Positions 1-8,960 of a stretch of 64,000 nt of DNA are shown here, in pieces. The notes under the pieces were generated by a model. It was not told the origin of the DNA. It ran no database searches and saw only the letters and a list, made by a program, of their open reading frames with translations. Both the position numbers and the translations under genes were made by a program. Numbering within the stretch: position 1 is the stretch's first letter; every line of letters begins with the position of its first letter. The stretch is from Hymenobacter sp. YIM 151858-1 (GTDB taxonomy: Bacteria; Bacteroidota; Bacteroidia; Cytophagales; Hymenobacteraceae), in contig NZ_CP110137.1 of assembly GCF_025979705.1 (NCBI RefSeq), positions 1-64,000 of the forward strand, given 5' to 3'.

Positions 1-152
1 ACCACGAACAGGGAGTATGCGGTACTCAGCACCGGGCTCACCCCCATCAGGTACACCAGCACCGGCACGGTGAGGATGGACCCGCCCCCGCCCATAATAC
101 CTAGGGAAAGGCCGATGAGGATAGCTGCGAAGTAGCCGAAAGTAGCGAGCAT
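1..152 (-). CDS. TauE/SafE-family membrane exporter (N-terminal fragment)
   Basis: Only the first 50 residues lie in the window; the gene runs off the left edge. The N-terminus is hydrophobic with the glycine-rich turn [19 protein letters not shown], the hallmark of the first TauE/SafE (DUF81) half-repeat. Members are inner-membrane permeases for sulfite, sulfoacetate or other organosulfur anions; the substrate here cannot be told. It lies 69 bp downstream of an ArsR-type repressor on the same strand, a pairing often seen in sulfide or persulfide detoxification operons. That context is inference, because the rest of the operon is outside the window. Confidence 0.8.
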   Translation of the reverse strand, partial: MLATFGYFAAILIGLSLGIMGGGGSILTVPVLVYLMGVSPVLSTAYSLFV

Positions 153-221
153 GGTAAACAGTTGAACGTATGAAATTATGATGTGTTGTTCATGTGTTTG
201 GCCAAAAAAAAGCCGCGGTTC

Positions 222-545
222 TTACAGGAACGTGCAGGCGGCCAGGCACTGAATCACATCCACTACTTCGCGCATCTTCAGGGCGTAATAGATGTTCTTG
301 CCTTCTCGGTGCGAGCTAAGGATGCCCTTGAGCTTCATGCCCGACAGGTGATGCGAAAGCAACGACTGCTCCACCTGCAACTGCTCGCTGATGTCGGTGA
401 CCGACAAACTTTCGTGGCCCGAGAGCAACTGCACGATGGCAATGCGCGTGGGGTGAGCCGTGGTCTTGAGGATGAACGCCACCTTCTCCATCTTCTCGGT
501 GGTCAGGTTCAGTTCGGAAGCGGAGGAAGCAGGGGCGGGGCTCAT
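222..545 (-). CDS. ArsR/SmtB-family transcriptional repressor
   Basis: A winged-helix repressor of about 107 residues. The core reads EKVAFILKTTAHPTRIAIVQLL, then a recognition helix around LQVEQSLLSHHLSGMKLKGIL and a beta wing with REGKNIYYAL, the standard ArsR layout. Two cysteines near the C-terminus (QCLAAC) could be redox or metal sensors. I prefer the ATG at 545: the in-frame ATG at 569 would place the start inside a palindromic operator (555-572), whereas 545 leaves that operator in the leader. Probably autoregulates and controls the downstream TauE/SafE gene. Whether it senses a metal or a sulfur species is unknown. Confidence 0.85.
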   Translation of the reverse strand: MSPAPASSASELNLTTEKMEKVAFILKTTAHPTRIAIVQLLSGHESLSVTDISEQLQVEQSLLSHHLSGMKLKGILSSHREGKNIYYALKMREVVDVIQCLAACTFL

Positions 546-554
546 ATTGTTCTG

Positions 555-572
555 CAAATGTATGATCATTTG
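555..572. promoter_or_regulatory. Palindromic operator in front of the arsR-type gene
   Basis: Perfect 6-bp arms CAAATG and CATTTG flank a 6-bp AT-rich centre directly upstream of the preferred repressor start. ArsR proteins bind this kind of short, AT-rich dyad. Assignment is by position and symmetry only. Confidence 0.5.
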
Positions 573-660
573 TTCATGTATACAAGTATCATCCTCAATA
601 AGTTCGCGAGTGGGGTAAAAGATAGCGTGAGCGCTGTGCTACGGGCTGAGGACAATGGAA

Positions 661-1235
661 TTACTCCTTCCCGGTGGGTACGCCTAATTGCGCGAGGTAG
701 CGGTAAATCGCAGCCCGGCCCACCCCGCGCAGATAGCCGCTTTCGGCCCCTGCTGTGTCCGGTTGCAGGTACCAAGTCTTCGCCCCCTGGGCCTTTGACA
801 GAGCCCCCCTGGGCAGCCCTTTAGGCCGCCCTGTCGGCCCCGCGCCCGCGCCGCCGTCAGCCCGGCGGTCTTCCGCTGTCCAATACTGCCGCGCCCAAAC
901 TCAGCCAGGCAGGCAAGTAAGTTGAACAGGAGCCGGGCCTGGGCCGTGGTCGGGTTCAGGTGGTCGTGCAGGCTCACGAAGTGCTTGCCCTTCTCCAGAA
1001 AGCCCGTCACCTGCAGCACCAGGTCTTTTAGGGAGCGGCCCCGTAGCTCGGGTTTCCAGCCTGCGAGCGGGTCGCCGGCGCGCAGTCCGGTTAGCGGCCG
1101 CTGGAGTTGCGGCCGGTCTTTGGAAGTAGACACTGTTTCCTGCACGAGGTCGGCGCCGCCGGCGGCCTGCAGGGCGTCGACCTGCAAGTGAAGTTGCCGG
1201 TCCTGGGTACTTACGCGGGCGTAGCCGACTTTCAT
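661..1235 (-). pseudogene. Serine recombinase (resolvase/invertase) pseudogene
   Basis: The N-terminus starts MKVGYARVSTQDRQLHLQ, the catalytic serine motif of the resolvase/invertase family, and continues through GRSLKDLV and HDHLN. The usual arginine-rich LDRLGRS segment has become PELRGRS, and the E-R-x-x-I-x-E-R motif is corrupted to FGRGSIGQR. After about residue 130 the frame is lost: the C-terminal helix-turn-helix (GVGRAAIYRYLAQLG) is readable only in another frame and ends at the stop at 661-663. The gene is therefore frameshifted and probably inactive. It is likely a remnant of a transposon or plasmid resolution system. Confidence 0.8.
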
Positions 1236-1353
1236 GGCAATGATTCTATAAAAGCTCCGCGGCGAACATGCGCGTACCTGGTTTCGTGAGGTGAGGAATC
1301 AAGACACTCCGCCGGTTGCTTGGCGGTGCATTTCGACGTAGGCATCACGTCGC

Positions 1354-1373
1354 CGGAAAACGGCCGTTTTCCG
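1354..1373. repeat. Perfect 20-bp palindrome upstream of the resolvase remnant
   Basis: The arms CGGAAAACGG and CCGTTTTCCG meet with no spacer. It lies 118 bp beyond the start of the degraded resolvase, where a res or crossover site would be expected. It has no T-run, so it is not a convincing terminator. Function not established. Confidence 0.5.
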
Positions 1374-1508
1374 AGGCCCCCGCCCGCGCTGCCGTCCCCT
1401 ACTCATACTTTTCGTTCCTACTCTAGTCCTACCCCCGCCGCTTTGCGGGGCGCAGCTTGATTGCGCTGGCGGCTCCCCTCAACCCAAGCGTTACCTGCGG
1501 ACGGATGA

Positions 1509-4500
1509 CTAGCCTCCGGCCAGCTCCCGCTCGAGCAGGGGCTGCACCGCCGCCACGGCCGCCAGCAGCGCGTCGGCCGCCTGCCGGAGCGCGTCGGCTT
1601 CGGCGGGCGTGGCGGGCGGGCGGCGGCGCACCTGCTCCAGGGCCGCGACGGGCGCCGCCGTGCCGGCCACCTGCAGGGCTTCCAGGTTGGGCTTGACGAA
1701 GTGCACGAGCCGGCCGGCCTCGGGCCAGTCGGCGGCGGCCACGGCCTGCTGCAGCCGGAGCAGGGCGGGCGGCACGTCGGCCAGAAAGGAGCGGATGACG
1801 GCTGGCACGAACTCGGCGTGGCCGCGGGCCAGGGCCTGGAAGGTGCTCAGGTCGTACAAGCGGACTGGCGGGTAACACAAGGCCAACAGCTTGGCGCGCA
1901 GGGCAGCCTCGTCGTAGGGTTTGGCCAGCACGTCGTCGAAGCCGGCGGCGCGGTACTGCCGCGCATCGGCGGCGTAGGCGTTGGCGGTGAGGGCCAGCAG
2001 CGGCACGCGGGCGCGGCGCGTCTCGGGCAGGTCGCGCACCTGCCGGGCCACGTCCACCCCGTTCAGGCCCGGCAGCTGGATGTCGAGCAGCACCGCGTCG
2101 TAGGGCAGGGCCTCGCGCAAGCAGGCCAGGGCGGCCGGGCCGTCCTCGGCCTCGTCCACGGCCACGCCCCAACCCCGCAGCAGCTGCCGGGCCACGAGTC
2201 GGTTGATGGCGTTGTCTTCCACCAGCAGCACGCGCCGGCCGGCCAGCGCCCCGTCGTCGGGTGCGGGGCGGGCAGCGGCGGCGGCGGCCGGCGGCGGGGC
2301 CTCGGTTTTGGGCAGCGTCAGGGTAAAGGCGAAAGTGGAGCCTTGGCCCGGCGCGCTGCTGAGCGTCAGCTCGCCGCCCATCTGCTGCACCAGCGCGCGG
2401 CTGATGGTCAGGCCCAGGCCCGTACCGCCGTAGCGCCGGGCCGTGTCGGCGTAGGCCTGGGTAAAGCTCTCGAAAATGCGCGCCTGCTGCTCCGGGGCGA
2501 TGCCCACGCCGGAGTCTTGAACCTGAAATTCCACCATCAGCGCCGAGTCGTCGTGCCCCAGCAGGCGCCCGCGCAGCGCCACGAAGCCCGCGGGGGTAAA
2601 CTTGAGGGCGTTGCCGAGCAGGTTCAGCAGCACCTGGTTGAGGCGGAAGGCGTCGCCCAGCACCCAAGGGCAGGCGATGTCTATGGGCTCGACGCGAAAC
2701 TCCAGGCCTTGCTCGCGAGCGCGCACCGCCAGCGGGGCCACGGCCTGCTGCACCGCGTCGCAGAGGTTAAAGGGGGCGTAAGCCAGCTCCACCTTGCCGG
2801 AGCTGATTTTGGCCATGTCGAGCACATCGTTGACCACGCCGAGCAGGTGCTGGCCCGAGGCCTGGATGATGTCCAGCTGCTCGCGTTGGGCGGGGTCAAG
2901 GCGGGTTTTGGCCAGCAACGCGGCCATGCCCAGCACCCCGTTCAGGGGCGTGCGAATTTCGTGGCTCATGTTGGCCAGAAAATTGGCCCGGGCCCGGGCG
3001 GCGGCCTCGGCTTCGTCGCGGGCCAGCTGGGTGGCCTGCTCGGCCCGCACGCGGGCGGTGATGTCCTGGGAGTGCGAAATGATGTAGGGCTCCTGGCCGG
3101 GCTCGCGCACCACGAAGTTGTGGTAGAGCAGGTGGTGCACCGGCGCATCGGGGTCGCGGGGCCGTACGCGCAGCACCCCCTGGGCCTCGCCCTGCGCCGC
3201 GATATAGTCCAGGTACTGGCCAAAATGCGGCTGCTCCTCGGCCAGCAGGTACTGCCTCACCGGCTGGCCCAGCAGTTCCTCGGGTTCGTAGCCCAGCAGC
3301 CGGGCCAGGGCCGGGTTCACCGACAGCACCCGGCCCTGCAGGTCGTAGGTGCAAATCAGCGCCTGGGCGTAGTGCATCAGGTCGCGGTACTGCTTTTCGC
3401 TGCGCGCCAGCGTCAGCTGGGCTTCTTTCAGGGCGGTGATGTCGGTGCTCACGCCCAGCACGTGGGTATCGCCCTGGGGGCGGGGCAAGGGGCTTTTGAC
3501 GGTGTAATACCAGCGCACCGCGCCGTCGACCATGGTGAGGCGGTCTTCGGCGTGCAGCGTGCGGCCGGTTGCCAGCACTTCGGCGTCGAGGGCGGCGTAG
3601 CGGGCCAATTCTTCGGCACGCAGGGGTTGCCGGTCTGCGGGCAGCTCCTCGAGCGTGCCCAGCTCGGCCTGCAGGACACGCATGGCCTCGTTCACAAAGT
3701 GAAACGCACCCTGCGCGTCGCGCACGTACACCACGCTCTGGGTCGTGTTGAGCAGGCCCTGCATAAACTGCTGCTGCTCGCGCAGGCGGGCTTCGCTGGC
3801 CTGCACGGCCTCTTCGGCCCGCACGCGGGCGGTGAAGTCGGTGCCGTAGCCGATGACGTAGCGCAACCGGCCGGCCGCGTCCGCCACGGGCTGGTAGTGG
3901 CGCAAAAAGTGCTGGGGCTGGCCGTCGGCGGCGGCGGTGGCCTCCTGCCACTGCTGCGGCTGCTGGGTGGCCACGGCTGCCAGGAAACGGGCCTGACGCG
4001 TTTCGGCCACGGCGGCCGGCCAGCCCTGCCGGGCCACGTACGCCACCACCGGCTGGCCGAGCAGGGCGGCGCGGGCCGCCGCGTCGGGCAGGGCCGCCGC
4101 GTTCAGGAAGCGGTAGCGCCCGGCCGGGTCGAAGACGGCAATCTGGCTGGGCAGCTCGTTGAGGATGGACTCGTAAAAGACCCGCTGCTCGGCCAGCTGC
4201 TGCTCGGCGCGGTAACGCTCGCTCACCTCCAGGCCGTAGCCCAGTACCTGGGCGGGCGCACCGGGAGGGCCGGGCAGGCGGCGGTAGCTGCGCAGAAAGT
4301 GACGAGGCGCCTCGGCCGGCAGGGCGCTGCTCTCCGCCCAGGTGGGCAGGGCCGCCTCGGTGCGCAGAGCCTCGGCGAAGTGCCGGGCGCGCTGCTCAGC
4401 CAGCTCCTGCAGCGGCAGGGCGTAGCGGGCGGCGTACTCGGCCAGGGTGTGGCCGGGAAGCCAGCGGCGCTGCTCCTCGTCGGGCACGGCGGCCGGATTG

Positions 4501-5318
4501 GCGTAGCAGTAGCGCTGCTCGGCATCGAGCACTACTACTTCCACCGGCAGCGTGTCCAGGATGTTCTGGTAAAATGCCTGTTGAGCCTGCAGGCGCTGCT
4601 CGGCGCGGTGCTCCTCGGTGACGTCGACGAAATAAAAGTTAACGTAGTCGTCGGCGGGAAAGGGCACCACGTGGGCGTCGAACACGCGCCCGGCCACGGC
4701 CAGGCGGTGCTGCTGGGGCTGGCCGGCGGCCAGGGCCAGGGGGGCCCAGGACCGGGCCTGTTGCTCGGCAGCAGCCCGGGCAACCGGCATTAGGCTGTCC
4801 GCCCACCACTGGTAGGCCGGGTTGCGGTAGAGCGTTGCGCCCGTGCGAGCCAGGCGCAGGATGGGGTTGGGGTTTTGCTCGGGGATGCGCGAGACGCTGC
4901 GCAGCTCAGCAAGCAGTTGCTCGCGCTCGGTCACGTCGCGCACGTGCACCAGCACGCCCGCGGCCGGCGCCTGCAGCGGCAGAAAGTCCAGCTCGAGCCA
5001 CCGGCCGTCGGTTAACAGCACCGGGTGGCGCAAATTGGGCTGGCCCGCGGCGCGCAACGCCTCGCTGCGGCGGCGGAACGCCGCGGGGTCGGCCACCCGG
5101 GCGAGCAGGGCATCCTGCAGGGCCTCGGCCGGCCGACCGGTCCAGCGCGAAGGTTCCTCGGCCAGGTACCAGAGCCGGCAAAAAGCGTCGTTGAGCAGCT
5201 GCACGGTGCCGGCCGGGTCGACCAGCAGCACGCCGTAGGGCAAGTGGGCAGCCACGTGCCGAAGCCAAAACTCGGTGCCCGGGGCGGGTGGCGGGGCACT
5301 GGCGGGGGAGTACGTCAT
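1509..5318 (-). CDS. Multi-PAS hybrid sensor histidine kinase with REC and HPt domains
   Basis: A 1,269-aa cytoplasmic-looking phosphorelay protein without evident membrane segments. Five or six PAS modules fill residues 15-765; several contain the LxxLP...DxxGxxxxxN signature and the last contains GYEPEELLGQPV. HisKA follows with the phospho-acceptor in MSHEIRTPLNG (His786). The HATPase domain has FRLNQVLLNLLGNALKFT and the GTGLGL box. The receiver has VLLVEDNAINRLV and the acceptor DIQLPG (Asp1079). The C-terminal HPt-like domain has His1206 in GRLVHFVKPNL. All phosphorelay residues are present. The start at 5318 (MTYSPAS) is chosen because the 18 residues from a possible ATG at 5372 look like leader sequence. 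No cognate output regulator is adjacent. Confidence 0.9.
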   Translation of the reverse strand: MTYSPASAPPPAPGTEFWLRHVAAHLPYGVLLVDPAGTVQLLNDAFCRLWYLAEEPSRWTGRPAEALQDALLARVADPAAFRRRSEALRAAGQPNLRHPVLLTDGRWLELDFLPLQAPAAGVLVHVRDVTEREQLLAELRSVSRIPEQNPNPILRLARTGATLYRNPAYQWWADSLMPVARAAAEQQARSWAPLALAAGQPQQHRLAVAGRVFDAHVVPFPADDYVNFYFVDVTEEHRAEQRLQAQQAFYQNILDTLPVEVVVLDAEQRYCYANPAAVPDEEQRRWLPGHTLAEYAARYALPLQELAEQRARHFAEALRTEAALPTWAESSALPAEAPRHFLRSYRRLPGPPGAPAQVLGYGLEVSERYRAEQQLAEQRVFYESILNELPSQIAVFDPAGRYRFLNAAALPDAAARAALLGQPVVAYVARQGWPAAVAETRQARFLAAVATQQPQQWQEATAAADGQPQHFLRHYQPVADAAGRLRYVIGYGTDFTARVRAEEAVQASEARLREQQQFMQGLLNTTQSVVYVRDAQGAFHFVNEAMRVLQAELGTLEELPADRQPLRAEELARYAALDAEVLATGRTLHAEDRLTMVDGAVRWYYTVKSPLPRPQGDTHVLGVSTDITALKEAQLTLARSEKQYRDLMHYAQALICTYDLQGRVLSVNPALARLLGYEPEELLGQPVRQYLLAEEQPHFGQYLDYIAAQGEAQGVLRVRPRDPDAPVHHLLYHNFVVREPGQEPYIISHSQDITARVRAEQATQLARDEAEAAARARANFLANMSHEIRTPLNGVLGMAALLAKTRLDPAQREQLDIIQASGQHLLGVVNDVLDMAKISSGKVELAYAPFNLCDAVQQAVAPLAVRAREQGLEFRVEPIDIACPWVLGDAFRLNQVLLNLLGNALKFTPAGFVALRGRLLGHDDSALMVEFQVQDSGVGIAPEQQARIFESFTQAYADTARRYGGTGLGLTISRALVQQMGGELTLSSAPGQGSTFAFTLTLPKTEAPPPAAAAAARPAPDDGALAGRRVLLVEDNAINRLVARQLLRGWGVAVDEAEDGPAALACLREALPYDAVLLDIQLPGLNGVDVARQVRDLPETRRARVPLLALTANAYAADARQYRAAGFDDVLAKPYDEAALRAKLLALCYPPVRLYDLSTFQALARGHAEFVPAVIRSFLADVPPALLRLQQAVAAADWPEAGRLVHFVKPNLEALQVAGTAAPVAALEQVRRRPPATPAEADALRQAADALLAAVAAVQPLLERELAGG

Positions 5319-5373
5319 AAGCAAGCCGGAAGGCTGCCCGGCCGGGCTGCGGGCCGGGACAGCAGTCCCCAAT

Positions 5374-5784
5374 TTACGGATTTAGCAGCCAGTGCAGCGC
5401 GGGTTCTTCCTGCTCGAAGCAGCGGACGGGCAGCGCCAGGGCGTGGGCGTGGGTAAGGGCCACCCGCAGGGCGGCTCCGCTCAGGGTTTCGGCATCCTCG
5501 ACTATGGCCAGGCGGCAGCTGGGCACGGCCGTGGCCAGCTGGGGCAGCCAGCGGTTGACCAGCCAGGTGCACTCTTCCACCCATACCGGCGGCATGCCCC
5601 GGTGGTCGGTATACACCAGGCCCAGGCGCTGGTGATGGCAAAGGGCGAGCAGCTCGCCGAGCAGCAGGCGAAACGCCGTGCCCGCCTGGGGTTGGGCGTG
5701 CCAGAGCAGGCAGGCGTAGCGGGGATGCTGCACGACGCGGCCCAGCGCGTTTTCAAAGTAAATAGTAGCGGAGTCGGTTTTCAT
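5374..5784 (-). CDS. Hypothetical protein, possibly STAS/SpoIIAA-like
   Basis: A 136-aa soluble protein just upstream of the hybrid kinase on the same strand (55 bp before its preferred start), probably co-transcribed. It starts with a short strand (ATIYFENALGRV), has tryptophan-rich segments, and alternates hydrophobic strands and helices (LLLGELLALCHHQRLGLVYTD, then CRLAIVEDAE). That pattern resembles the small STAS-like alpha/beta proteins found beside multi-PAS kinases in Hymenobacter, but I cannot assign a family from motifs. No signal peptide or membrane segment. Confidence 0.65.
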   Translation of the reverse strand: MKTDSATIYFENALGRVVQHPRYACLLWHAQPQAGTAFRLLLGELLALCHHQRLGLVYTDHRGMPPVWVEECTWLVNRWLPQLATAVPSCRLAIVEDAETLSGAALRVALTHAHALALPVRCFEQEEPALHWLLNP

Positions 5785-5832
5785 GGCAGGCCAGAACGCA
5801 GGCGCGCAGTGGAATACAGGTTTAGGTGGGTC

Positions 5833-7014
5833 TTAGGGCAGGGCGAGCAGGTAGCCGATGGTGAAGTTGGCCGCCCAGTCGAAGACGAACTGCTGACAGC
5901 CGGTGGCTTCGGCCGCGGCCCGGTAGATGGTCAGGCCAGCCTGGGTCTTGGCCCCGCTGAACCGGCCGGCGTACGCGGCCGGGGAGCTCAGGACGGTGTA
6001 GCGCTCCCGGCCTTGGCGCGCGGCCTGGGCCAGCTCGTGGGGCACGCCGCCGAGCACGAAGCAGGTGGCGCGCTGCGCGGCCGGCACCTGGGCGGCGGCG
6101 GCGCGCACGGCCCCGGCCACGGTGTTGTCGTCAAGGCCTTGCTGGAAGAACTTAGCGCCGTAGGTATCCACGCTGCGCGGCTGGCCGCGTTCCACCCAGG
6201 CCAGCTTGGTGTTGCCCGAGCCCAGGTCGAGCACGAAGGCGCGGCCGCTGAAGGCCGCAGGCAAGGCCGCGCGCAGGCCGTACTGGCCTTCCTGCTCGGC
6301 CGTGACGGCGTGCACCACGTAGCCCAGGGTTTTCAGCCCGGCCACGATGCGCTTGGTCACGTCGGCCATCAGCGCCCCGGAGCTCACCACGAAGTGGATG
6401 TCCTGGCCGCGCACACCGTAGTCGAGCATCTGGCCGATGTAGCTTTTCAGGCCCCGGCGCACGTCGTCGGGGGTAGCGATGTTTTCGAGCACGAGGCTGT
6501 TACCGAACTCCGAGCGCTCCAGCTGCCAGCGCTTGTGCGCGTCGATGCGCACGACAAAGGAGTTGAAGCCGCTGGCGCCCAGCTCCACCACGCCCTTGAG
6601 CTTGCCGCCTACCGGCGCGGGCGGCTGGTAAGTAAAGGCCGCTGGGACCGGCGCGGGGGCAACCGTGGTTGACCCCGGGCCTGGGGCCGGGGCGGACACC
6701 TCCGGGGCCGGGGCGGCGGGCGCGGCGCCGGCAGCCGGGCTGATGACTCCGCCGAGGCTAATCCGGTCGCCCTCGCGCAAGGGCACGGTGCGGCCGTCGG
6801 CCAGCTGGGCCGTGCGCGCCCCAAGGCGCAACCGGGTGCCGTTGGGCAAGGTCAAATCCTTGGTCAGAGGCTGCGACTGGCCGCCGGAGAACACCCGCAG
6901 CTGGCTGTCGCGCAGCTCAAACCACGCGGTGGCGGCGGGGGCCTGGGCCTGGACGGGCACGGAGAAAAGCCAGCAAACGGCGGCGTACAGGAAAAGCAGC
7001 AGGCGAAGCTTCAT
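5833..7014 (-). CDS. Exported DUF6799-like / Ppx-GppA-like protein
   Basis: Start 7014 gives a clear signal peptide (MKLRLLLFLYAAVCWLF, cleavage near VQAQA). Residues 30-95 form a repeat of the type LPNGTRLRLGARTAQLADGRTV that resembles DUF6799, a motif of small exported Bacteroidota proteins. A Pro/Ala-rich linker (100-145) leads to an actin-fold domain of the Ppx/GppA type: VELGASGFNSFVV, VTAEQEGQY, and the phosphate-loop-like LDLGSGNTKLAW around residue 263. Ppx/GppA enzymes hydrolyse polyphosphate or pppGpp in the cytosol, so a signal peptide is unexpected. Activity is uncertain; it may be a structural relative. Confidence 0.7.
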   Translation of the reverse strand: MKLRLLLFLYAAVCWLFSVPVQAQAPAATAWFELRDSQLRVFSGGQSQPLTKDLTLPNGTRLRLGARTAQLADGRTVPLREGDRISLGGVISPAAGAAPAAPAPEVSAPAPGPGSTTVAPAPVPAAFTYQPPAPVGGKLKGVVELGASGFNSFVVRIDAHKRWQLERSEFGNSLVLENIATPDDVRRGLKSYIGQMLDYGVRGQDIHFVVSSGALMADVTKRIVAGLKTLGYVVHAVTAEQEGQYGLRAALPAAFSGRAFVLDLGSGNTKLAWVERGQPRSVDTYGAKFFQQGLDDNTVAGAVRAAAAQVPAAQRATCFVLGGVPHELAQAARQGRERYTVLSSPAAYAGRFSGAKTQAGLTIYRAAAEATGCQQFVFDWAANFTIGYLLALP

Positions 7015-8003
7015 AGCAAAAGCGGGACGCGAAGTAGTAATGCACCGCAACTTCCGCCGCCGCCCGCCGCCGCGCCGGCTTGTTTACCGAACGGCCCTGT
7101 TTGTTGACTGAACCTGGCCCCGCGCTGCACAAAGGCGGTGGCCCGGCCTCGTCGCGCTAGCAGGGGCAGGGAAAGCTGCCGGGCCGTCAAGTGGGGCCGG
7201 GCGTGCCAGGAGCATGCTCGGGGCCAGCTTCAGCTCGGTTACGCCCTGCGGCCCATGGAGAAGGCAGCCGCAGGGCCGTCGGGGAGCCGCCTGCCCGGCC
7301 CTCCCGGTGCGCCCGCCCAGCTACTGGGCTACGGCCCGGAGGTAGGCGTGATCAGGGTCAGGCAGGGCCGCCGCCACGCGGGGCGGCGCTCCACGGCCCC
7401 GCATGCCCATCCGGAGGATCTCAGCTGAGTAGTGATCCGGGGAATGGCTTGTCTAAAGGGCTGAATGGCTAGAAACAGGCGGGCCGCTCATCGCTGTGAA
7501 ATGTCACGGACAAGCGGCGGTAAGCTTAGCCCGCGGGTAAGACGCATGCTGGCTTGGGGAGGCACTCAAGTAGCGGGCGCGGTGCCGCGGGGAGTGTCCG
7601 GCGGCTTTTTAGCAATCCGGGACGCCGGTCGCACCCGGGCGCTCGCACCCGGTGCGGTTAAGCTAACCGCATTTGCCCGTACGTGCGTGAGCGTTGCGCC
7701 CCTTGGGGAGGCCGAACACCACGATAAGCGAGAAGCCGGCCGAGCGGGCCGCCGCGTGAAACTGCCGCTGCGCCCGCTGCACCAGAATGGTGGCTTCCAG
7801 CTCGACCATGCTTTCGCAAAGGAGTTGACCAGCACCAGCAGGGCGAATTGAGGCCGTTTTCGCGCAAGCCCAGGCGCGGCGGCGGGGTTGGGCGGGCCAG
7901 GAGCGCAGCAGCGCGTCAGCCCTCGTTGCACCAGAATCTAGGCTGGAATCGGGCGGCGTGCAAACGAATATGGCTACCGCGGCCGGCCGGCGCAGCGGCG
8001 GCG
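7015..8003. other. Intergenic decayed region between two PAS-protein genes
   Basis: No intact gene found. It holds a 57-bp near-copy of the hybrid-kinase gene in inverted orientation (7287-7343). Around 7670-7815 on the minus strand about 45 codons have coding-like composition (for example FHAAARSAGFSLIVVFG), not attributable to a family. Probably the scar of past duplications and deletions among signalling genes. Confidence 0.6.
7287..7343 (+). repeat. 57-bp inverted duplicate of a PAS segment of the hybrid kinase
   Basis: Matches the coding strand of 4225-4281 (minus strand) at 55 of 57 positions by direct reading. It encodes the same LPGPPGAPAQ-LGYG-EV segment. Similarity ends abruptly on both sides, and no open gene surrounds it here. 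Confidence 0.85.
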
Positions 8004-8933
8004 CTACACCGGCGCGTCGGCGCCCGGCAACTGAGCCACGCGCCGGCGCAAGGCTGAAACTTCGTCTTCCAGCGCCAGCGTGCGGAAGGTGATTTTGGCC
8101 TCCAGGTCCTGATAAGCGCGTTCCAGCTCCTCTTCGTGGCGGCGCAGCGCCTCTTCCGTTTGCTTCTGGTCGTGGATGTCGGTGCAGGTGCCGAACCACT
8201 TGACGATTTGCCCCGCGGCGTCGCGGTAGGGCAACGCCCGGCCCACGTACCAGCGGTACTGACCGTCCTGCCGTCGAAGGCGGTACTCCACTTCGTACAG
8301 CGAGCCGGTAGCCAGCGCCGTGTTCCAGCGCTCCAGGCAGCGGGGCAAGTCGGCGGGGTGCACCACGGACTCCCAGCCCCGGTCCAGCGCCTGCTCCAGG
8401 GTTTGGCCGGTGTACTCCATCCACCGCTGGTTGAAGTAAGTCACGGCTCCACTCGGGCGCGCCATCCACAAAATGCCGGGGATGCTTTCGGCCAGGTATT
8501 CCAACTCGCGGCGTTGGGCTTCCTGCAGCCGCGCGCCGGCCTGCGTGTCGGTGATATCTTTGGTTATGCCTTGGAAACGCACCGGTTGCGTGCGGGCTTC
8601 GTCGAAGACGGCCAGGCCCGTGGTGCGTACCCAGCGCACCTCGTCGCCGGGCAGCAGCACCCGGTGCTCCACGGAGAGGCGGCCGTTTCCCTGGGGGTCG
8701 AGGGCTTGCTGCAGCTGCTGCTCGAGCACGGGGCGGTCTTCGGGGTGGGCGGCGCCCAGCACGTCGTCCAAGCTCACAGCCGCCTCGGCGGGCAACCCAA
8801 ACAGGTGCTTGCAGCGCGAAGAGCACGAAAACCGGCGGCCGGTCCAATCCATTTCCCAGACGCCGATGCCGGCGGCGTCGAGCGCCGCTTCGATGCGTTC
8901 CGGCGTCAGCGCTGAGGCAAGGGAAGCTGACAT
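8004..8933 (-). CDS. Two-PAS-domain sensory protein without kinase domain
   Basis: A 309-aa protein. PAS 1 (about 10-130) begins ALDAAGIGVWEMDWTGRRFSC. PAS 2 (about 145-265) has LAESIPGILWMARPSGAVTYF and ends in the PAC-like GTCTDIHDQKQTEEALRR. A charged coiled coil (262-302, AYQDLEAKITFRTLALEDEV) closes the protein. There is no HisKA, GGDEF or other output domain, and the downstream sequence is decayed. It may signal by dimerising with other PAS proteins, or it may be the surviving half of a longer kinase; the clean stop after the coiled coil slightly favours a complete short protein. Confidence 0.8.
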   Translation of the reverse strand: MSASLASALTPERIEAALDAAGIGVWEMDWTGRRFSCSSRCKHLFGLPAEAAVSLDDVLGAAHPEDRPVLEQQLQQALDPQGNGRLSVEHRVLLPGDEVRWVRTTGLAVFDEARTQPVRFQGITKDITDTQAGARLQEAQRRELEYLAESIPGILWMARPSGAVTYFNQRWMEYTGQTLEQALDRGWESVVHPADLPRCLERWNTALATGSLYEVEYRLRRQDGQYRWYVGRALPYRDAAGQIVKWFGTCTDIHDQKQTEEALRRHEEELERAYQDLEAKITFRTLALEDEVSALRRRVAQLPGADAPV

Positions 8934-8960
8934 GTAAGAAAGAAAGTTAGGAGTTCATCG

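Noticed and set aside
1701-4793. 1,030-codon plus-strand open frame
   Set aside because: Fully antisense to the hybrid histidine kinase; its glycine, valine, glutamine and histidine bias is the typical complement of a GC-rich coding strand.
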